A stretch of DNA of 64,000 nt from assembly GCA_034422115.1 (NCBI GenBank), contig DAOUJW010000026.1, positions 9,816-73,815 of the forward strand, read 5' to 3'. A program made the position numbers and the translations under genes. A model generated the notes under the pieces. The model saw nothing but the letters and a program-made list of their open reading frames with translations, was not told where the DNA came from and made no database searches. Numbering within the stretch: the first letter of the stretch is position 1; every line of letters starts with the position of its first letter. Source of the DNA: DAOUJW01 sp034422115. Its GTDB lineage: Bacteria; Chloroflexota; Dehalococcoidia; Lucifugimonadales; UBA2985. Shown one piece after another: positions 59,979 to 64,000 of the stretch.

Positions 59979-60437
59979 ATGACACAAGGCTCAACAGAAT
60001 CATCCAAGCAGGCGGTGTTGGAGCGCTTGAACAACGTACGCAACGACTACGAGATGTGCCTCTCGGACGTCACGGCGGAGGTCGGCAACCGCGGCACGGA
60101 GTGGTCTATGGTCGACCTGCTCCGCCACGCCACCGGCGACTACATCCGCAACATGGTCAATCGCCTGTTGGACGAGGACAATCCCAACCTCGGCGGAGGT
60201 GGATTCGACATGGAGGCTGGCTGGAGAAGGGTCAGGGACAACGCCCTTGGGGACATAGACCGCGCCATTGAACAGCTTACGGATCTTGCGCCGGAGCAGC
60301 TTGAGCGCAAGGGAGAGCGGAACGGCGAGCCGGTTTCCCCCCTGAGCCTCTTCGAGATGTGGGCCGGCCACTACGAGGAGCACCTGGCCCAGCTCAGGAA
60401 CGAGATTCGCCCCAGAGAGGGCTTGCCTTCCGTCTAG
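59979..60437 (+). CDS. DinB-like four-helix protein
   Basis: 152 aa, all-helical. The pattern of His in LLRHATGDY and WAGHYEEHLAQL matches the metal-binding triad of the DinB/YfiT superfamily, whose members act as thiol-dependent transferases or of unknown function. AAGGAGGCC precedes ATG 59979. Thiol partner not inferable. Confidence 0.8.
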   Translation: MTQGSTESSKQAVLERLNNVRNDYEMCLSDVTAEVGNRGTEWSMVDLLRHATGDYIRNMVNRLLDEDNPNLGGGGFDMEAGWRRVRDNALGDIDRAIEQLTDLAPEQLERKGERNGEPVSPLSLFEMWAGHYEEHLAQLRNEIRPREGLPSV

Positions 60438-60527
60438 CCCGCACCCAAGTCCCGTGCACAAGTGTCGCCGCGCGCCCTAAGCGAGACGTGTTGGTATTGC
60501 CAGTGCTCCCAGGGAGCGCCATATCCT

Positions 60528-60677
60528 GCACGCTCATGGTGAGCCTGTCGAACCATTTGGGCGGGCATACAACAGCCTCAAGGCTCCCGCTCATACCCTT
60601 CGACAAGCTCAGAGCCTGCCCCGTACTTGATACGGGGGTGAGCGGGAAACGAGGCGTATCAGTGCGTGTCTGTTATG
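60528..60677. repeat. composite family B repeat, copy 2
   Basis: Same arrangement as 57178-57307: CGCTCATGGTGAGCCTGTCG...GGGCGGGCATACAACAGCC, then CCCGCTCATACCCTTCGACA with an extra CCCCGTACTTGATACGGGG hairpin, then GAGCGGGAAACGAGGCGTATCA. It occupies most of the 403-bp gap 60438-60840; the remaining 160 bp hold the promoter region of the next gene. Confidence 0.75.
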
Positions 60678-60840
60678 CCGATAAGGAACACCAACACATA
60701 GAGAATACCGCGTGCGGGTTTCTATAGACCTGCCAGGGAGACTTTGCTATTATCCAGGTTAGATGCCCGCTGTCTGACGCCGGGCGTCTGGGATTCGTAC
60801 AGTAGTCCAGTAGTCGTCCACCAAGAGTAAGGAGGCAACC

Positions 60841-61605
60841 ATGTGGAACCAGTTTAACACCGGCGCATATAGCGGAATGCTGGCGGAGACGGTCACCATG
60901 AAGGGGCACAACGGAGACCTGATTAACGCCTACTTCACCCGCCCGCTCGGAGCGGGGCCCTACCCGGGCATTGTGCTGGCGCACCACCTTCCGGGCTGGG
61001 ACGAGCTGAACAGGGAGATGGGCCGCCGCTTCACCGAGCACGGCTTTGTGACGATCTGCCCTGACCTTTACCATCGCTACGGGCAGGGCACCCCGGACGA
61101 CATTGCGGCCCAGGCCCGGGCGGCCGGCGGCGTCTCCGACGAGAGCGTTATCGGCGACTGCGAGGCGGCGATGCAGGTGCTCAAGTCCCTGCCCTACTGC
61201 AACGGCAAGGTGGGCATCATCGGCACTTGCTCCGGCGGCCGCCACTCCGTCCTGGTCGCCTCCAGCGTCCAGGGGTTCGACGCCGTGGTGGACTGCTGGG
61301 GTGGCCGAGTCGTCATGGCCCAGGAGGACCTGACCCCGGCAATGCCAGTCGCCCCAATCGACCTGACAAGCCAGCTGTCATGCCCCATCCTGGGCCTCTT
61401 CGGCAACGACGACCAGAGCCCCACGCCGGAGCAGGTGGACCAGCACGAGGAGGAGCTGAAGAAGCACGGCAAGACCTACGAGTTCCACCGCTACGACGGC
61501 GCAGGCCACGGCTTCTGGTACTACCACCGGCCCAACTACCGGCCCGAGCAGGCGATGGACGCCTGGGATAAGGCGATAGAGTTCTACAACCGGCACCTCG
61601 GCTAA
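60841..61605 (+). CDS. dienelactone hydrolase family protein
   Basis: 254 aa, alpha/beta hydrolase. Nucleophile Cys in GTCSGGRHSVL (G-x-C-x-G-G), Asp in FGNDDQSPTP, His in YDGAGHGFWY. It probably opens a lactone or cleaves an ester in aromatic or halo-compound breakdown. AGGAGGCAACC precedes ATG 60841. Next gene msrA starts 60 nt later. Confidence 0.92.
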   Translation: MWNQFNTGAYSGMLAETVTMKGHNGDLINAYFTRPLGAGPYPGIVLAHHLPGWDELNREMGRRFTEHGFVTICPDLYHRYGQGTPDDIAAQARAAGGVSDESVIGDCEAAMQVLKSLPYCNGKVGIIGTCSGGRHSVLVASSVQGFDAVVDCWGGRVVMAQEDLTPAMPVAPIDLTSQLSCPILGLFGNDDQSPTPEQVDQHEEELKKHGKTYEFHRYDGAGHGFWYYHRPNYRPEQAMDAWDKAIEFYNRHLG

Positions 61606-61665
61606 GTGTTGCCGTCCTGTGCGGCGCAGCGCAAACTCAGCGATTCTAGCAGGAGGTAACAAGCC

Positions 61666-62226
61666 ATGAGTGAAGGCAGCAGAGAGGTCGCAACACTGGC
61701 AGGCGGGTGCTTCTGGTGCCTGGAGGCGGTCTACGAGCAGCTTATGGGCGTGGAGAGTGTGGTGTCCGGCTACACGGGCGGGCACGTAGTCAACCCATCC
61801 TATGAGCAGGTGTGCACTGCCAGGACCGGGCATGCGGAGGCCGTCCAGGTGACCTTCGACCCACAGGTCGTCTCCTACAAGGACGTGCTTGGCGTGTTCT
61901 TCGCCATTCACGACCCCACGACGCTCAACCGCCAGGGGGCGGACGTTGGCCCTCAGTACCGGTCGGCCATCTTCTACCACGACGAGGGGCAGAAGGCCGC
62001 GGCAGAAGAGACGATTGCGGAGCTAAGGGCGTCCAGGGTGTGGAGCAACCCCATCGTCACAGAGGTCAGCGCCCTGAGCGAGTTCTACGTCGCAGAGGGC
62101 TACCACCAGGAGTACTACCGCCGGAACGCGGCCCAGCCCTACTGCCAGATAGTCATATCGCCCAAGGTCGCCAAGTTCCGCAAGGAGTACGTGGACAGGC
62201 TGAAGCCCGCGGCCGCGAGAAGCTAG
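61666..62226 (+). CDS. msrA: peptide methionine sulfoxide reductase MsrA
   Basis: 186 aa. Reduces methionine-S-sulfoxide. Active-site GGCFWCLEAVYEQL with an ordinary Cys codon (not selenocysteine), then TGGHVVNPSYEQVC and QYRSAIFYHDEGQ. ATG 61666 has AGGAGG upstream. A third Cys near the C-terminus (QPYCQIVISPK) could resolve the disulfide. Confidence 0.96.
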   Translation: MSEGSREVATLAGGCFWCLEAVYEQLMGVESVVSGYTGGHVVNPSYEQVCTARTGHAEAVQVTFDPQVVSYKDVLGVFFAIHDPTTLNRQGADVGPQYRSAIFYHDEGQKAAAEETIAELRASRVWSNPIVTEVSALSEFYVAEGYHQEYYRRNAAQPYCQIVISPKVAKFRKEYVDRLKPAAARS

Positions 62227-62253
62227 ACCGCAAGCCAACACCGGAGGTGCGCT

Positions 62254-63201
62254 ATGCCTACCGTTAACACCGTCCTGGGCCCCGTGGACGCCGCTGACCT
62301 GGGTTTTGTCTTGATGCACGAGCACGTCATGGTCAGCTCCGCGGGCATCCCCCACACTTTCCCGGAGCTAATCGACAGGGACAGGTTTGTGTCCCTCTCG
62401 GTGCAGGCCCTCAAGGACGCCGCGGCGGACGGCGTAAAGTCCTACGTGGACGTGACCACAATGGACCTGGGGCGGGACGTGGAAGTCCTGCGGCGTGTGG
62501 CGGAGCAGTCGGAGGTGCACATCATCCCGTGCACGGGCATATGGCTGGACATCCCCAGGGCCATCAGCCGCATCACGCCGGAGGAGCTGGCTAGGGTGTT
62601 CATCAGGGAGATAGAGGTCGGCATCGAAGGCACGGGCATCAAGGCCGGGGTCATCAAGGTAGCCACGTCCGAGGAGGGCGTGACGCCTGCGAACGACATC
62701 GTCCTGCGCGCCGCCGCAATGACCTGCAACGAGACAGGGGTGCCCATCACCACCCACACGGCGGCCCTCGCCAAGGTCGGCAACGACCAGATTGAGATTT
62801 TCCAGGAAGAGGGCGTTGACATGGCCAAGGTCTACATCGGCCATAGCAACGACACGGCAGACCTGGACTACCTGGGCGGCATTGCCCGCAGGGGGTGCCT
62901 CCTGGGGATGGACCATTACCCCGGCGGGCGCACGGGCGGGCTGAACTGGGACGAGCGCACCCAGGTTATCAAGCAGCTTGTGGACATGGGCCTGGCGGAC
63001 TACGTCACCATGTCCCACGACTTCTCCCTCAGCTACGCCGATGACCCGGAGATCGAAGCCGACCGCGCCTCCTACAACCCGGACGGCATCTGCTTCATAC
63101 CGCGCAAGGTGGTCCCAAGGCTGCTTGAGCTGGGCGTCACCCAGCAGCAGGTCGACGCGATGACCATCCACGCCCCGCGCCGATACTTCGGAGGGGAGTA
63201 A
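62254..63201 (+). CDS. phosphotriesterase-family amidohydrolase
   Basis: 315 aa, TIM-barrel metallohydrolase. MHEHVMVSS (HxH), GVIKVATSEEG (where the carbamylated Lys is expected), ITTHTAAL, YIGHSNDTADLDYL and VTMSHDFSL give the binuclear metal ligands in the usual order. Members act as lactonases as often as phosphotriesterases. It starts 27 nt after msrA and is followed by a family C repeat. Confidence 0.9.
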   Translation: MPTVNTVLGPVDAADLGFVLMHEHVMVSSAGIPHTFPELIDRDRFVSLSVQALKDAAADGVKSYVDVTTMDLGRDVEVLRRVAEQSEVHIIPCTGIWLDIPRAISRITPEELARVFIREIEVGIEGTGIKAGVIKVATSEEGVTPANDIVLRAAAMTCNETGVPITTHTAALAKVGNDQIEIFQEEGVDMAKVYIGHSNDTADLDYLGGIARRGCLLGMDHYPGGRTGGLNWDERTQVIKQLVDMGLADYVTMSHDFSLSYADDPEIEADRASYNPDGICFIPRKVVPRLLELGVTQQQVDAMTIHAPRRYFGGE

Positions 63202-63222
63202 CCACAGAATGAAAGTCCAAGT

Positions 63223-63304
63223 CCACCCCCTCTCTGACTCTCCCCCTCAAGGGGGAGAGAAATGTCCCTTCCCCCGCTCTGTGGGGGAAGGTTAGGACGG
63301 GGGC
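63223..63304. repeat. family C intergenic repeat
   Basis: CCCCCTCTCTGACTCTCCCC, then hairpins CTCCCCCT/AGGGGGAG and CTTCCCCC/GGGGGAAG, then GGTTAGGACGGGGG; nearly the same as 27085-27162. Confidence 0.8.
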
Positions 63305-63340
63305 GTAAGGCTATAAGCAACGTCGATTAAGGAGGAAATA

Positions 63341-63754
63341 ATGTTCAAGGGCATCCGATACTTTTCTGTAGCAGTCACCAACCTGGACGAGGCCATCGAG
63401 CGGTACCAGAAGCTATTCGGGCTTGAGGTCGTGGCTCCCGTCACCGAGCGCCCGTACGGGTTCAAGTCCGCCACCCTGGGCGTCGGGGAGCAGCGCATAG
63501 TCGAGCTTATCCAGCCGTCAGGCGACGACAGCAACCTGGGGCGGTTTATGAAGGAGCGGGCGATCCCCTCCAACCCCAACGGCGAGGGCATCTACATGAT
63601 CAGCGTTGAGGTGGACGACATCGAGAAGACGGTGGAGCAGATCAAGGAGGCCGGAGGCCGGATAACCCAGAACGAGCGGACTCCCAACGAGGCCTGGGTA
63701 CACCCCACCTCCAGCAACTTCGCCTTCATGGGCCTGGTGCAGAGCTCTTCCTAG
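63341..63754 (+). CDS. VOC-family protein (glyoxalase/dioxygenase superfamily)
   Basis: 137 aa. Two beta-alpha-beta-beta-beta modules: IRYFSVAVTNLDEAIERYQ with QRIVELIQPSGD, then IYMISVEVDDIEKTVEQIKE with FAFMGLVQ. Metal ligands are not complete (no His in the first strand), so it may bind rather than turn over its ligand. Start ATG 63341 follows GGAGGAAATA. Confidence 0.85.
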   Translation: MFKGIRYFSVAVTNLDEAIERYQKLFGLEVVAPVTERPYGFKSATLGVGEQRIVELIQPSGDDSNLGRFMKERAIPSNPNGEGIYMISVEVDDIEKTVEQIKEAGGRITQNERTPNEAWVHPTSSNFAFMGLVQSSS

Positions 63755-63773
63755 TTGGAGGTAACCCCTCCGT

Positions 63774-63891
63774 CATTCCCGTGAAGCTTGCCCCGCACTT
63801 GATGCGGGGACGGGAATCTAAAATGGTTTAGTGCAAGGCTTTGTAGTCTTGCAGACAGCGTTCTAAGATTCCTGCTTCCGCAGGAATGACG
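63774..63891. repeat. mixed family A/B repeats near the window end
   Basis: CGTCATTCCCGTGAAGCTTGCCCCGCACTTGATGCGGGGACGGGAATC: a family A frame with the CCCCG...CGGGG hairpin of family B inserted in its loop; a plain family A copy (AGATTCCTGCTTCCGCAGGAATGACG) follows at about 63866-63891. Confidence 0.7.
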
Positions 63892-63961
63892 AGATAGTTG
63901 GTCTCAGGAGAGTTGGGGAAACGTCCTCAGCGTGTGGAGCAAGAACCCCCTTCCCCCGCAT

Positions 63962-63997
<36 letters not shown>

Positions 63998-64000
63998 AAA

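Noticed and set aside
61666..62226. Second selenoprotein (MsrA)
   Set aside because: MsrA is a selenoprotein in some organisms, but the active-site codon here is TGC.

Overview
The window reads as a chromosomal segment of a free-living Chloroflexota bacterium, most likely a relative of the Dehalococcoidia/SAR202 groups. This is inferred from gene content, not from a marker phylogeny. The pointers are high GC, an 11-subunit complex I without NuoEFG, a short mraZ-rsmH-ftsA-ftsZ cluster with no mur or ftsI genes, LRR remnants, and many small catabolic enzymes next to metallo-beta-lactamase proteins. Genes are densely packed, and most intergenic gaps over 100 bp hold palindromic repeats of three families.

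Layout. 1-2823 (minus): zinc-dependent phospholipase-like protein (cut by the window edge), hisG and hisZ. 2883-4836 (minus): a lower-GC island of uncharacterised, partly frameshifted genes beside a broken LRR gene. 5011-9855: nfo, an alcohol dehydrogenase, and secF/secD. 10153-15950 (minus): ftsZ, ftsA, rsmH, mraZ, a small DUF6958-like gene, trmD and a MoaB/Mog protein. 16094-20748 (plus): PadR/HAAS pair, DegV, P-loop kinase, leucyl aminopeptidase. 20819-22514: orphan HigA-like antitoxin, tRNA-His, MBL hydrolase. 22825-24504 (minus): NYN-LOTUS protein and FKBP lipoprotein. 24697-29161 (plus): enoyl-CoA hydratase, SMP-30 lactonase, tRNA-Arg, a UGA-containing peroxiredoxin-like selenoprotein, Gfo/Idh oxidoreductase, MBL hydrolase. 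29351-31261 (minus): an unknown repeat-built membrane protein.

The metabolic core is 31576-43085. A carboxyltransferase (12S-like) and a 5S-biotin carrier fusion are followed by isocitrate dehydrogenase, malate dehydrogenase and two-subunit fumarase, and face a minus-strand succinate dehydrogenase/fumarate reductase of the A-B-CCG type. Together these cover oxaloacetate, malate, fumarate and succinate plus biotin-dependent carboxyl transfer, as in a Wood-Werkman-like succinate/propionate cycle or a TCA cycle with an anaplerotic carboxylase. 45835-56441 (minus) encodes complex I (nuoN to nuoA), with a small DUF2007-like gene between nuoK and nuoL.

56731-63754 holds a GYD protein, an S41 protease, smpB with tmRNA (ssrA), a DinB-like protein, a dienelactone hydrolase, msrA, a phosphotriesterase-family hydrolase and a VOC protein. 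The window ends in a 35-nt G homopolymer that is probably an assembly artefact.

The strongest observation is the selenocysteine gene at 26541-27053. An in-frame UGA sits in a U-x-x-C site and is followed at the right distance by a bacterial SECIS-like hairpin. Two genes (hisG and the SMP-30 gene) appear to start at AUC and AUA codons behind strong Shine-Dalgarno sequences.
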